From Palsa-504 sp963767565 (lineage in GTDB: Bacteria > Actinomycetota > Actinomycetes > Streptosporangiales > Streptosporangiaceae): a DNA stretch of 64,000 bases. Below the pieces are notes generated by a model, which did not search any database, was not told where the DNA came from, and worked only from the letters and a program-made list of their open reading frames with translations. Below are positions 52,146 through 60,438 of this stretch, in pieces. The translations under genes and the position numbers were made by a program. Position 1 is the stretch's first letter; every line of letters begins with the position of its first letter. Location of the stretch: contig CAVYEG010000017.1 of NCBI GenBank assembly GCA_963767565.1, positions 1 to 64,000 on the forward strand, given 5' to 3'.

Positions 52146-52826
52146 TCAGCCCGTCTCTTCCCTGAGCCGGCCGAGCAGCAATCCGAGGGCATGCTCCACG
52201 CTCAGTCTACGTATCTGGTGCCTGTTCCCGGTGAGGGCGATGGTCCGCACCACCGTGTCGTCCGCGGCGCTCACGGCGATGTGCGCCGTGCCGACCGGCT
52301 GCCCGTCGGCCGGGTCCGGGCCGGCCACCCCGGTCGTGGCCACCCCGTAGGTCGCGCCGAGCCTGGTCCGCACGCCCGCCGCCATGGCCGCGGCGACCGG
52401 CGCGTAGACCGCGCCGTGCCGGGCCAGCATGCCCTGGTCCACCCCGAGCAGCAGCGCCTTGAGCTCGGTGGCGTAGGCCACCACGCCGCCGCGGAACGCC
52501 TCCGAGGCGCCCGGGACGTCGGTCAGCGCGGCGGCTACCAGGCCGCCGGTCAGCGATTCGGCCACGGCGACGGTATGACCGCCCGCCCGCAGCCTAGCCA
52601 GCACCTGCCCGGCCAGCTCGTATGCGTCCTGGCCCGCGGAACCCGGGCCCGCGCCGTCCGCCGCGACCTGGTGTGCCCCTGGTGGGTTTGCCTGTGGTGG
52701 GTTTGCCTGTGGTGGGTTTGCCTGTGGTGGGTTTGCCTGTGGTGGGTTTGCCTGTGGTGGGTGTCGCTGTGGTGAGTGTCGCTGTGGTGAGTGTCGCTGT
52801 GGTGACTCTGACCCCAGGACCACCAT
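52146..52826 (-). CDS. cinA: CinA C-terminal (PncC) domain amidohydrolase
   Basis: A 226-residue protein with the competence/damage-inducible CinA domain, a nicotinamide-nucleotide amidase (PncC). Seen: ELAGQVLARLRAGGHTVAVAESLTGGLVAAALTDVPGAS, VVAYATELKALLLGV and GVATTGVAGPDPADGQPVGTAHIA. The domain is complete at about residues 65-226. The N-terminus instead consists of eight 15-bp repeats coding five-residue units rich in Pro, Gln and Asn. ATG 52826 is chosen for its GGGAGG ribosome site; GTG 52862 overlaps the pgsA stop by four bases and is the alternative. The gene sits in the conserved pgsA-cinA-clgR order. Confidence 0.88.
   Translation of the reverse strand: MVVLGSESPQRHSPQRHSPQRHPPQANPPQANPPQANPPQANPPQANPPGAHQVAADGAGPGSAGQDAYELAGQVLARLRAGGHTVAVAESLTGGLVAAALTDVPGASEAFRGGVVAYATELKALLLGVDQGMLARHGAVYAPVAAAMAAGVRTRLGATYGVATTGVAGPDPADGQPVGTAHIAVSAADDTVVRTIALTGNRHQIRRLSVEHALGLLLGRLREETG
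52681..52800 (-). repeat. 15-bp tandem repeat, 8 copies, in cinA
   Basis: Exactly eight 15-bp units fill 120 bases: five copies of GGTGGGTTTGCCTGT, one hybrid, and two of GGTGAGTGTCGCTGT (plus strand). They encode the PPQAN and SPQRH repeats at the start of the protein. Two sub-families suggest a step-wise expansion. Confidence 0.95.
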
Positions 52827-52858
52827 CCTGACCTCCCAACCCTCGGCGACCGACTGGC

Positions 52859-53425
52859 TCACCGCCCCGCCGCCGGCTCGGAGCGGCGCAGCCGCATTGC
52901 CTGCTGAACATAGTCGACGCCGGTCACCACGGTGACGACAACCGCCGCCCCCATGAACAGCCCGCGCACGATCCCCGGCGGGCTCAGCGAGGCAGGCAGC
53001 ACGTACAGGCAGATGGCGATGACCTGGAGGAGGGTCTTCAGCTTGCCGCCGCGGCTGGCGGCGATCACGCCCCGGCGGATCACCCAGAACCGGAGCACGG
53101 TCACGCCGAGCTCCCGGAACATGATCACCCCGGTGACCCACCAGGGCAGTTCGCCGAGGGCGGACAGGCAGATCAGCGCCGCGCCGGTCAGGGCCTTGTC
53201 CGCCACCGGGTCGGCGATCTTGCCGAAGTCGGTCACCAGCCCGCGGCTGCGGGCCAGCCGCCCGTCCAGCAGGTCGGTCAGCGACGCGATGCAGAACGCG
53301 GCCAGGGCGGCCAGCCGCCAGGCGGTGCCGCCGGCCAGCAGGAAGGCGATGAACACCGGGACCAGGATGATCCGGATCCCGGTGAGCACGTTGGCAATGT
53401 TCCAGAGCCCGACCTGGGAGGTCAC
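52859..53425 (-). CDS. pgsA: CDP-diacylglycerol-glycerol-3-phosphate 3-phosphatidyltransferase
   Basis: A 188-residue membrane enzyme that makes phosphatidylglycerophosphate, the first step to phosphatidylglycerol and cardiolipin. The CDP-alcohol phosphotransferase motif DG-x2-AR-x8-G-x3-D-x3-D is complete in LLDGRLARSRGLVTDFGKIADPVADK-type residues near position 52. About five membrane helices follow. GTG 53425 overlaps the rimO stop by four bases (GTGA). The gene order rimO-pgsA-cinA is conserved in actinobacteria. Confidence 0.95.
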   Translation of the reverse strand: MTSQVGLWNIANVLTGIRIILVPVFIAFLLAGGTAWRLAALAAFCIASLTDLLDGRLARSRGLVTDFGKIADPVADKALTGAALICLSALGELPWWVTGVIMFRELGVTVLRFWVIRRGVIAASRGGKLKTLLQVIAICLYVLPASLSPPGIVRGLFMGAAVVVTVVTGVDYVQQAMRLRRSEPAAGR

Positions 53426-54933
53426 CGCCGGCCCGGCACGACCACGTCGGCCGTCAGGTCGACGCCCTCCGAGCCGGTTACCACGGCACGCACCATGTCC
53501 CCGGGCGCCAGCGGCCGGGTCGTGCGGACCGTGGTTACCCCGTCCACTTCGGGTGCCTGATGCGCGGCCCGGCCGGTAAAGGACCCGGCCTCGTCCGGGT
53601 CAGGCTCTTCGATCAGGACGTCGATGGTCTCCCCCAGCCGGTCCGCGGCCCGCTGGGCCATCAGCTCCTCGGCCAGGTCGGCGAACTCCTCCACCCGGCG
53701 GGCGATCTCCGCGTCGTCCAGCTTGCCCGGCCGCGAGGCGGCCTCGGTGCCGTCCTCGTCGGAGTAGCCGAAGATCCCGATGGCGTCCAGCCCCGCGTCG
53801 CCCAGGAACAGCTCGAGTTCGGCAAGGTCGTCGGCGGTCTCGCCGGGGAAGCCGACGATGAAGTTGGAGCGGACCCCGGCGCCGGGGCTCAGCTCCCGGA
53901 TCTGCTCCAGCAGGGCACCGAACCGCTCCCGGTCACCGAACCGCCGCATGGCCCGCAGCACCGGCCCGCTGGCGTGCTGGAACGACAGGTCGAAGTAGTC
54001 GGCCACGCCGGGCGTGGCGATGATGACGTCGATCAGCCCGGGGCGCAGCTCGGCCGGCTGCAGGTAGCTGATCCTGACCCGCTCGATGCCGTCGATCCCG
54101 GCCAGGTCGGGCAGTACCTCCTCCAGCAGCCGCAGGTCGCCCAGGTCCTTGCCGTAGGAGGTGGAGTTCTCGCTGACCAGGACCAGCTCGCGGACGCCCT
54201 GGCCGGCCAGCCAGCGCGCCTCGGCCAGCAGCTCGGGCGGGCGCCGGGAGACGAACGCGCCGCGGAAGGACGGGATGGCGCAGAACGAGCAGCGCCGGTC
54301 GCAGCCGGAGGCGATCTTCAGCGGCGCGACCACGCCGCCGGACAGCCGCCGCCGGAACACGCCGCCGCTGGACAGGTCCGGGCCGATCCACGGAGCGGCC
54401 GCCTGGTCCGGGAGCGGCGCAGGCCGGACGGCGTGGGGGGCGGGGGCCTGGTCGCTGGGAGCCTGGCCGCCGGCGTCCCGGACGTCCTGGCGGGCGGCCG
54501 GGGAGATGGGCAGCAGCGTGCGGCGGTCGCGGGCGGTATGTGCCGGGCGGCGGCGGCCGGCCAGCACGTCGTCCAGGCGGGCGCCGATGTCGCCGTAGTC
54601 ATCGAAACTGAGGATCTGGGCCTCGGGCAGCTCACCGGCTAGCTCGGCGCCGTACCGCTCGGCCAGGCAGCCCACGGCGGCGACCTTGGCGCCCGACTCG
54701 GCCGCCGACAGCAGTTCCTCGATCGACTCCTGCTTGGCGGCCTGGATGAAGCCGCAGGTGTTCACGAGCACCACGCTGGCCGCATCGGCCGGGGTAACGT
54801 CCCAGCCGGAGGCGGCCAGCCGCGCGGCCAGCTCTTCGGAGTCGACCTCGTTGCGCGCGCAGCCCAGGGTGACCAGGCTGACCGTCCGCGGCGCGGATCG
54901 GCGGGCCGGCTGCGACCCGGAACGTGAAGACAC
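53422..54933 (-). CDS. rimO: Ribosomal protein S12 methylthiotransferase
   Basis: A 503-residue radical-SAM enzyme that methylthiolates Asp89 of ribosomal protein S12. The UPF0004 domain begins VSLVTLGCARNEVDSEELAARL, with cysteines for the auxiliary cluster also in VNTCGF and VGCLAERYG. The radical SAM cluster is Cys211-x3-Cys215-x2-Cys218 in SGCDRRCSFCAIPSFRG, and a TRAM domain ends the protein. An inserted Pro/Ala-rich stretch (about 145-195) before the radical SAM motif makes it longer than the usual 440-460. RimO rather than MiaB is supported by the sequence start and neighbours. It is cytoplasmic. Confidence 0.93.
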   Translation of the reverse strand: MSSRSGSQPARRSAPRTVSLVTLGCARNEVDSEELAARLAASGWDVTPADAASVVLVNTCGFIQAAKQESIEELLSAAESGAKVAAVGCLAERYGAELAGELPEAQILSFDDYGDIGARLDDVLAGRRRPAHTARDRRTLLPISPAARQDVRDAGGQAPSDQAPAPHAVRPAPLPDQAAAPWIGPDLSSGGVFRRRLSGGVVAPLKIASGCDRRCSFCAIPSFRGAFVSRRPPELLAEARWLAGQGVRELVLVSENSTSYGKDLGDLRLLEEVLPDLAGIDGIERVRISYLQPAELRPGLIDVIIATPGVADYFDLSFQHASGPVLRAMRRFGDRERFGALLEQIRELSPGAGVRSNFIVGFPGETADDLAELELFLGDAGLDAIGIFGYSDEDGTEAASRPGKLDDAEIARRVEEFADLAEELMAQRAADRLGETIDVLIEEPDPDEAGSFTGRAAHQAPEVDGVTTVRTTRPLAPGDMVRAVVTGSEGVDLTADVVVPGRR

Positions 54934-54969
54934 ACCGAGAGCCTACGCGACACCGCTCCGAGGCTGGCG

Positions 54970-55746
54970 CTACCCGGAGGGGCTCGAGGCCGTGCCGCCC
55001 GCGGGACCGGATGCGGACGTCGAGCCCGGGGTGAAGCTCAGCGTGACCGGCAGCTGGGTCTGGGTGGTCTGGCGCTTGCCGTTCACGGTCAGCACGACGC
55101 CGCCCGGGTTGCCCAGGCGGATGTTCACCGCCTGCTTCTCGGTCCAGGTCATCGAGCCGCCGGCCGGGACGACACCCATGTAGATCTGCGACCCGTCGTT
55201 GCTGTCGGTCAGCAGCACCCAGCATTCCTCCACCGCGGCGAGCTTGATCACCACGTCACTGGCGGCGGTGTGCGTCGGTGACGGCTGGGGCGACGGCGTG
55301 GCCGGGGCCGTGGGACGGACCGAGGGATGGCTGGTGGGCGGGGCCGAAGCCAGGTGCTTGCCGCTGCCGCCCCGGGTAGCCAGGTGATAGGCGCTGAACC
55401 CGATGATGGCCAGCAGCACCACGGCCACGATCATGGCCAGGCTGGGCGAGCGCCGTTCCCTGATCTTGATCGGCCGGGAGGGCTCGAACACGTCGGCCGC
55501 CCGCATCGCGTGCGGCGGCCCGTGGTCGGCGTCGTACTCGCCGATCAGCGGGGCGGGGTCGGTTCCGATGGCGCCGGCGATGCTGCGGATGTGGCCGCGG
55601 GCGTAGAAATCGCCGCCGCAGGCGGAGAAGTCATCGTGCTCGATGTCCCGGATGATCGATTCCCTGATCCGGGTCTGCTGGCTGACCTGGGCGACGGTGA
55701 GACCGGCCTGACGACGTGCGCCCGTCAGGGATTCACCGATGCTCAC
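54970..55746 (-). CDS. rodZ: RodZ-like helix-turn-helix membrane protein
   Basis: A 258-residue protein of the RodZ family, which links the cytoskeleton to cell-wall synthesis. An N-terminal XRE-like helix-turn-helix (SIGESLTGARRQAGLTVAQVSQQTRIRESIIRDIE) and YARGHIRSIAGAIG segment is followed by one membrane helix (LAMIVAVVLLAIIGFSAYHLA). A Pro/Ser/Thr linker leads to the DUF4115 beta domain (VVIKLAAVEECWVLLTD ... GGVVLTVNGK). GTG 55746 follows GGGGAGGCGC. It lies between ftsK and rimO as in other actinobacteria. Confidence 0.9.
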   Translation of the reverse strand: MSIGESLTGARRQAGLTVAQVSQQTRIRESIIRDIEHDDFSACGGDFYARGHIRSIAGAIGTDPAPLIGEYDADHGPPHAMRAADVFEPSRPIKIRERRSPSLAMIVAVVLLAIIGFSAYHLATRGGSGKHLASAPPTSHPSVRPTAPATPSPQPSPTHTAASDVVIKLAAVEECWVLLTDSNDGSQIYMGVVPAGGSMTWTEKQAVNIRLGNPGGVVLTVNGKRQTTQTQLPVTLSFTPGSTSASGPAGGTASSPSG

Positions 55747-55863
55747 GCTGCGCCTCCCCGTGCTTGCGGTGTCGATGAGGCACTCCCCGAGTGCGGGGGC
55801 CATCACCAAGTGTAGACAGCAAACAGTACGGGATCGGTGTACGGCGGATGGCAGTTCCGCGTG

Positions 55864-58635
55864 TTAGCCACCCCGCAGCAATTCGATCGTGCTCTCCAGG
55901 TCCTCCGGCCTGACCAGCACGTCCCGGGCCTTGGAGCCCTCGCTCGGTCCGACGATGCCGCGGCTTTCCAGCAGGTCCATCAGCCGCCCGGCCTTGGCGA
56001 AACCGACCCGCAGCTTGCGCTGCAGCATCGACGTCGAGCCGAACTGGGTGGTGATGATCAGCTCCGCGGCCTCGATCAGGTACCCGAGGTCGTCGCCGAT
56101 GTCCGAGTCGATCTCGCGGGTGCGTTCCGGCGCGGCGGCGACGTCCTCCCGGTAGACCGGCTCGGCCTGCTTCTTGGCGTGCGCGACGATCTCGCGGATC
56201 TCCTTCTCCGACACGAACGCGTTCTGCAGCCGGATCGGCTTAGACGCGCCCATGGGCAGGAACAGCGCGTCGCCCTGCCCGACCAGCTTCTCCGCGCCGG
56301 GCTGGTCCAGGATGACCCGGGAGTCCATCAGGGACGAGGTGGAGAAGGCCAGCCGGGACGGGACGTTGGCCTTGATCAGGCCGGTGACCACGTCCACGCT
56401 GGGCCGCTGGGTGGCCAGCACCAGGTGGATCCCGGCCGCCCGGGCCAGCTGGGTGATGCGGACCACGGCGTCCTCCACGTCGCGGGGCGCCACCATCATC
56501 AGGTCCGACAGCTCGTCCACGATCACCAGCAGGTACGGGTAGGGCTGGTAGACGCGCTCCCCACCCGCCTCCCCTCCCCCCTTCCCGTGCGGCGGGACCA
56601 GCTTCCCGGTCCGCACGGCCTTGTTGAAGTCGTCCACGTGCCGGAACCCGCTGGCGGCCAGGTCGTCGTAGCGGCGCTCCATCTCGCCGACCACCCAGTC
56701 CAGCGCCTCGGCCGCCTTCTTGGGGTTGGTGATGATCGGGGTGATCAGGTGCGGGATGCCGTCGTAGATGGTCAGCTCGACCCGCTTGGGGTCGATCAGG
56801 ATCATGCGCACCTCGTCCGGCGTGGCCCGGACCAGGATCGAGGTGATCAGGCCGTTCAGGCAGACCGACTTTCCGGCCCCGGTGGCGCCGGCGATCAGCA
56901 CGTGCGGCATCTTGGCCAGGTTGGCCACCAGCACCCGGCCCTCAACGTCCTTACCCAGCCCGACCACCATCGGGTGATGATCGGAGACCGCCACCTGCGA
57001 CTTGAGCACGTCGCCCAGGCTCACGATCTCCTTGTCCGCGTTCGGGATCTCGATCCCGATGGCCGACTTGCCCGGGATCGGCGAGACGATCCGGACGTCC
57101 GCGCTCTTGACCGCGTATGCGATGTTCTTGGACAGGTTGGTGACGCGTTCCACCTTGACCGCAGGGCCGAGCTCGATTTCGTACCTGGTCACCGTCGGTC
57201 CCCGGCTGAACCCGGTGACCGCCGCGTCCACCTGGAACTGCTCCAGCACCTCGGTCAGCGCCTCGACCACGATGTCGTTGGCCCGGGTCCGCTGCTTGGG
57301 TGCCGTGCCCGGCCGCAGCAACGCCACCGGCGGCAGCGTGTAGCCGCCCAGCGCGGCCCCGGTCAGCGTGAGCTGCTCGGGCTTGCCGGCCGGGGCGGCC
57401 GCCTTCCCGGCCGCGCCCGCCGAGACGGACTCGGGCAGGCCTGCGTCGGCCGCGGCGGCAGCGGGGGCCCCGGCCGGGGACGCGTCGGAGGTGCCGAAGC
57501 CGAGCGCCTCGATCAGGCCGTCCTCGCCGTCGTGGACCGAGCCCGCCCGGCCGCCCGGACCCGGAGCCGCGCCCGCGACCGCCTTGGCGCCGCGCTTGTC
57601 CGGCTCGATCAGCGGCGTGTCGTAGGGCTTGACCCGGTCGCCGGACTCGATCGCAGGCCGGAGCTTGAGCCGGCCGGTGAGCTGGGCGCGGCCTCTGATC
57701 CCGGTGCTGGCCTCGTAGTCCTCGTCGACCTCCAGGCCGTCCTGGTCCTCCTCCGGCCGCGGCTCGGCCCGGCCGAGCAGGACCCGCAGGTCGTAGAGGC
57801 GGTCAGGGATCTGGTGCAGCGTGGTGCCGGTGATGAGCAGCACGCCGAACAGCGACAGCAGGGCCAGCAGCGGCGCCGCCACCCAAGGCGACAGCGCGCT
57901 GACCAGCGGGCTGGCCACCGCGTAACCGACCAGGCCGCCGCCCGCGTGCATGGCCACCGGGCCGTCGGACGGACGCGGCGTGCCCTTGGCGATGTGGATC
58001 AGGCCCAGCAGGCCGAGCAGCAGCGCGGTCCAGCCGATCACGGCCCGCCTGGTCGCCGAGTTCCGGTCCGGATGACGCAGGAACCGCCAGGCCAGCAGCG
58101 CGACGAGCACCGGAGCCAGGAAGGCCAGCGACCCGAAGCCGCCGATGACCACCTTCTGGATGCCGTGGCCGGCCGCGTTGTCCAGGTGCGCCCACAGGCC
58201 GCCCGCGAGCACCACGGCCACCGCGAGGATGAACAGGCCCAGCCCGTCCCGGCGGTGGTGCGGCTCCAGGTCGCGGGCGCCGCGGCCGATCGACCGGACC
58301 GCGAACCCGAGGCCGCCGGCCAGCAGCATCCAGAGCTTCGCGATCGTCCGGCCGATCCAGACGGCCAGGATCGCGACCGGATTGCGCGGGCGGGGGGGCC
58401 GCGCGGGCGGGCGCCCCTTCGGCCTGCCCGGCGGGCGCTTCTTTGTCTTGCTGCCCGGACGGCCCGGTCCTTTTTTCCCCGAACGGGCCGGGCTGTTCCG
58501 CCCCGCCCCGCTGCTCGCCTTCCGGCGGGGCGGCTGGCCCGACCAGTTCTCTGACGTGCCGCGACGGCCCGCGCCGGCCTGGCCGGCGCGGGTGCCGGGC
58601 TGACGGGCAGGTTCCGTCCGGACACGGGTCGCCAT
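55864..58635 (-). CDS. ftsK: DNA translocase FtsK/SpoIIIE
   Basis: A 923-residue DNA pump that moves chromosomes at division. A basic N-terminus (GRPKGRPPARPPRPRN) is followed by four membrane helices (about 80-270), a linker, and the RecA-like motor: FtsK alpha/beta region, Walker A GATGAGKS at 583-590, Walker B LLVIVDELSDLMM, and a C-terminal gamma winged-helix domain (LIITTQFGSTSMLQRKLRVGFAKAGRLMDLLESRGIVG region) that reads KOPS-like DNA. ATG 58635 begins the family-like sequence; no strong ribosome site is seen and ATG 58656 is possible. Only the three membrane-proximal and motor parts are conserved; the linker is shorter than in E. coli. Confidence 0.96.
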   Translation of the reverse strand: MATRVRTEPARQPGTRAGQAGAGRRGTSENWSGQPPRRKASSGAGRNSPARSGKKGPGRPGSKTKKRPPGRPKGRPPARPPRPRNPVAILAVWIGRTIAKLWMLLAGGLGFAVRSIGRGARDLEPHHRRDGLGLFILAVAVVLAGGLWAHLDNAAGHGIQKVVIGGFGSLAFLAPVLVALLAWRFLRHPDRNSATRRAVIGWTALLLGLLGLIHIAKGTPRPSDGPVAMHAGGGLVGYAVASPLVSALSPWVAAPLLALLSLFGVLLITGTTLHQIPDRLYDLRVLLGRAEPRPEEDQDGLEVDEDYEASTGIRGRAQLTGRLKLRPAIESGDRVKPYDTPLIEPDKRGAKAVAGAAPGPGGRAGSVHDGEDGLIEALGFGTSDASPAGAPAAAAADAGLPESVSAGAAGKAAAPAGKPEQLTLTGAALGGYTLPPVALLRPGTAPKQRTRANDIVVEALTEVLEQFQVDAAVTGFSRGPTVTRYEIELGPAVKVERVTNLSKNIAYAVKSADVRIVSPIPGKSAIGIEIPNADKEIVSLGDVLKSQVAVSDHHPMVVGLGKDVEGRVLVANLAKMPHVLIAGATGAGKSVCLNGLITSILVRATPDEVRMILIDPKRVELTIYDGIPHLITPIITNPKKAAEALDWVVGEMERRYDDLAASGFRHVDDFNKAVRTGKLVPPHGKGGGEAGGERVYQPYPYLLVIVDELSDLMMVAPRDVEDAVVRITQLARAAGIHLVLATQRPSVDVVTGLIKANVPSRLAFSTSSLMDSRVILDQPGAEKLVGQGDALFLPMGASKPIRLQNAFVSEKEIREIVAHAKKQAEPVYREDVAAAPERTREIDSDIGDDLGYLIEAAELIITTQFGSTSMLQRKLRVGFAKAGRLMDLLESRGIVGPSEGSKARDVLVRPEDLESTIELLRGG

Positions 58636-58792
58636 GGTTACAAACGTAGCGAGCATCCGCGCCGGGACGAAACACCGCGACCGCGTGTCGCCGGGATGCG
58701 GGCCGGGGGCGGGGGCATTAGCCACGGACCGTTCGGCATAAAAGAGGTGCGGAGCCGGGAACGGGCGCCGGCGGGCGCGGTAGGGTCGGCCC

Positions 58793-59782
58793 ATGCGGGT
58801 CGCGATCCTTGATGATTACCAGCAGGTCGCGCTGGCCAGTGCGGACTGGTCAGCGGTGCGCGAGATAGCCGAGATCCACGTCTTCGCCCAGCACATCGCG
58901 CGGACGGAGGCGCTGGTCAGCGCCCTGGAGCCATACGACGTCGTGGTGGCCATGCGGGAGCGGACGCCGTTCGACGCCGAGCGCCTGAGCCGGCTGCCGC
59001 GGCTGCGGCTGCTGGTCACCACGGGCATGGGCAACGCCGCCATCGACCTGGCCGCGGCGGCCGAGCGCGGGATCACCGTGTGCGGCACGGGCGGCGTCGG
59101 GTCGACGACGGTCGAGCTGGCCTGGGGGCTCATCCTGGCCCTGGCCCGGCACATCCCGGAGGAGGACCGGCGGCTGAAGATGGCCGGCGGGGCGGGCGGC
59201 GCGGCGCTGGCGGACAGCGGCGCCTGGCAGCAGACCGTCGGCACCGGGCTGGACGGCAAGCGGCTGGGCGTCGTCGGCCTCGGGCATCTGGGTCAGCGGG
59301 TGGCGGATATCGGCCGGGCGTTCGGCATGAAGGTGTCGGCGTGGAGCCAGAACCTCGACCCCGACCACGCCAAGAAGGCGCACGTCAAGGCGGTCAGCAA
59401 GGAGACGCTGTTCGCCACCTCCGACGTGGTGACCGTGCACTACAAGCTGAGCCCGCGCAGCGTGGGCCTGGTCGGCCAGGCCGAGCTGGCCCTGATGAAG
59501 CCGACCGCCTACCTGGTCAACACCTCGCGCGGGCCGATCGTGGACAGCGCGGCGCTGCTGGCCGCGCTGCGCTCGGGGTCGATCGCGGGCGCGGCGCTCG
59601 ACGTGTACGACGTCGAGCCGCTGCCGCTGTCCTCGCCGCTGCGTTCGGCCCCGAACGTGGTCCTCACCCCGCACCTGGGCTACGTCACCGAGGAGGCCTA
59701 CCGGGTGTTCTACGGCGAGGCCGCGGAGGACATCGTGGCCTTCGCCCAGGGCGCGCCGGTGCGGGTGCTGTCGGGCGGTTAG
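58793..59782 (+). CDS. D-2-hydroxyacid dehydrogenase
   Basis: A 329-residue NAD-dependent oxidoreductase. The N-terminal catalytic lobe has LLVTTGMGNAAID and TVELAWGLILALARHIP. The nucleotide lobe has GVVGLGHLGQRVADIGRAFGMKV, the arginine motif NTSRGPIVD and the catalytic His in LTPHLGYVTEEAYRVFY. It interconverts a 2-keto acid and a D-2-hydroxy acid; the actual substrate is unknown. MurQ in this window releases D-lactate, but the two genes are 38 kb apart and no link is visible. The stop overlaps the convergent TIGR03086 stop by three bases. Confidence 0.9.
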   Translation: MRVAILDDYQQVALASADWSAVREIAEIHVFAQHIARTEALVSALEPYDVVVAMRERTPFDAERLSRLPRLRLLVTTGMGNAAIDLAAAAERGITVCGTGGVGSTTVELAWGLILALARHIPEEDRRLKMAGGAGGAALADSGAWQQTVGTGLDGKRLGVVGLGHLGQRVADIGRAFGMKVSAWSQNLDPDHAKKAHVKAVSKETLFATSDVVTVHYKLSPRSVGLVGQAELALMKPTAYLVNTSRGPIVDSAALLAALRSGSIAGAALDVYDVEPLPLSSPLRSAPNVVLTPHLGYVTEEAYRVFYGEAAEDIVAFAQGAPVRVLSGG

Positions 59783-60375
59783 CTGCTTGGCTTCCAGGCG
59801 GGGTCGCGGCCGGACAGGCTCAGCGCGCGGTCGAAGGCGTCCGCGTCGTCCGGTACCGGGACGATCGCGGCGAAGCCCTGGTACTGGCGGAACATCTCGC
59901 CCTGGGCCTCGACGGTCTCCAGGAGCGCCTCGGCCAGTTCCTTGCTGCACTGGTAGTCCTGGCCGGTAGCCCTGGCGATGTCCCAGCCGTGCAGCACCAT
60001 CTCGGCGATCAGCATCGCGGCGATGTCGGCAGCCGGGGTTTCGCTGCCCATGACGCTTCGGCCGCCCGCCCAGGCCTCCGGGTCGGACCAGGCTTGGACG
60101 GCCCTGGCCACCTGGGCCTGGTAGTCGGCGGCGAAGCCGGGCTCGGCGGTGAAGTCCTTGCTCATCAGGTCCTCGGCGACGCTCTTGCCGTAGGCCCGCT
60201 GCTCGGCGGAATAGGCGGTCCACAAGATCGTGTGGTTGAGCAGGGTGCGCAGGTCCCAGTCGGCGCAGGGTGTCTTGCTGTCCAGCTCGCCGGCGTTCAC
60301 GTTCCCGACCACGCGGGCGGTCTCGGCGGCCGCGGCGGACATCAGGGCCGGGCCGTTCTGTTCGTCGGTAGTCAT
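59779..60375 (-). CDS. TIGR03086 family metal-binding protein (DinB/maleylpyruvate isomerase-like)
   Basis: A 198-residue protein of the actinobacterial TIGR03086 family with the mycothiol-dependent maleylpyruvate isomerase four-helix fold. Seen: ARVVGNVNAGELDSKTPCADWDLRTLLNHT (His metal ligand) and AEMVLHGWDIARATGQD (Glu and His ligands). ATG 60375 follows GGTGAACAG. Proposed roles are mycothiol-linked, but the reaction is not known for this group. It is divergent from the AraC gene. Confidence 0.85.
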   Translation of the reverse strand: MTTDEQNGPALMSAAAAETARVVGNVNAGELDSKTPCADWDLRTLLNHTILWTAYSAEQRAYGKSVAEDLMSKDFTAEPGFAADYQAQVARAVQAWSDPEAWAGGRSVMGSETPAADIAAMLIAEMVLHGWDIARATGQDYQCSKELAEALLETVEAQGEMFRQYQGFAAIVPVPDDADAFDRALSLSGRDPAWKPSS

Positions 60376-60438
60376 CTGTTCACCGTATCTGCAGCGGTCG
60401 GCCTGCTCTTGAACAAACGCGACAGCTACGCTGGTCAC

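Noticed and set aside
52681..52800. Possible CRISPR array
   Set aside because: The 15-bp units are directly contiguous, with no spacers and no cas genes; it is a coding minisatellite.
55837..58554. 905-residue plus-strand open frame
   Set aside because: Antisense to ftsK; long open frames opposite real genes are expected at this GC content.
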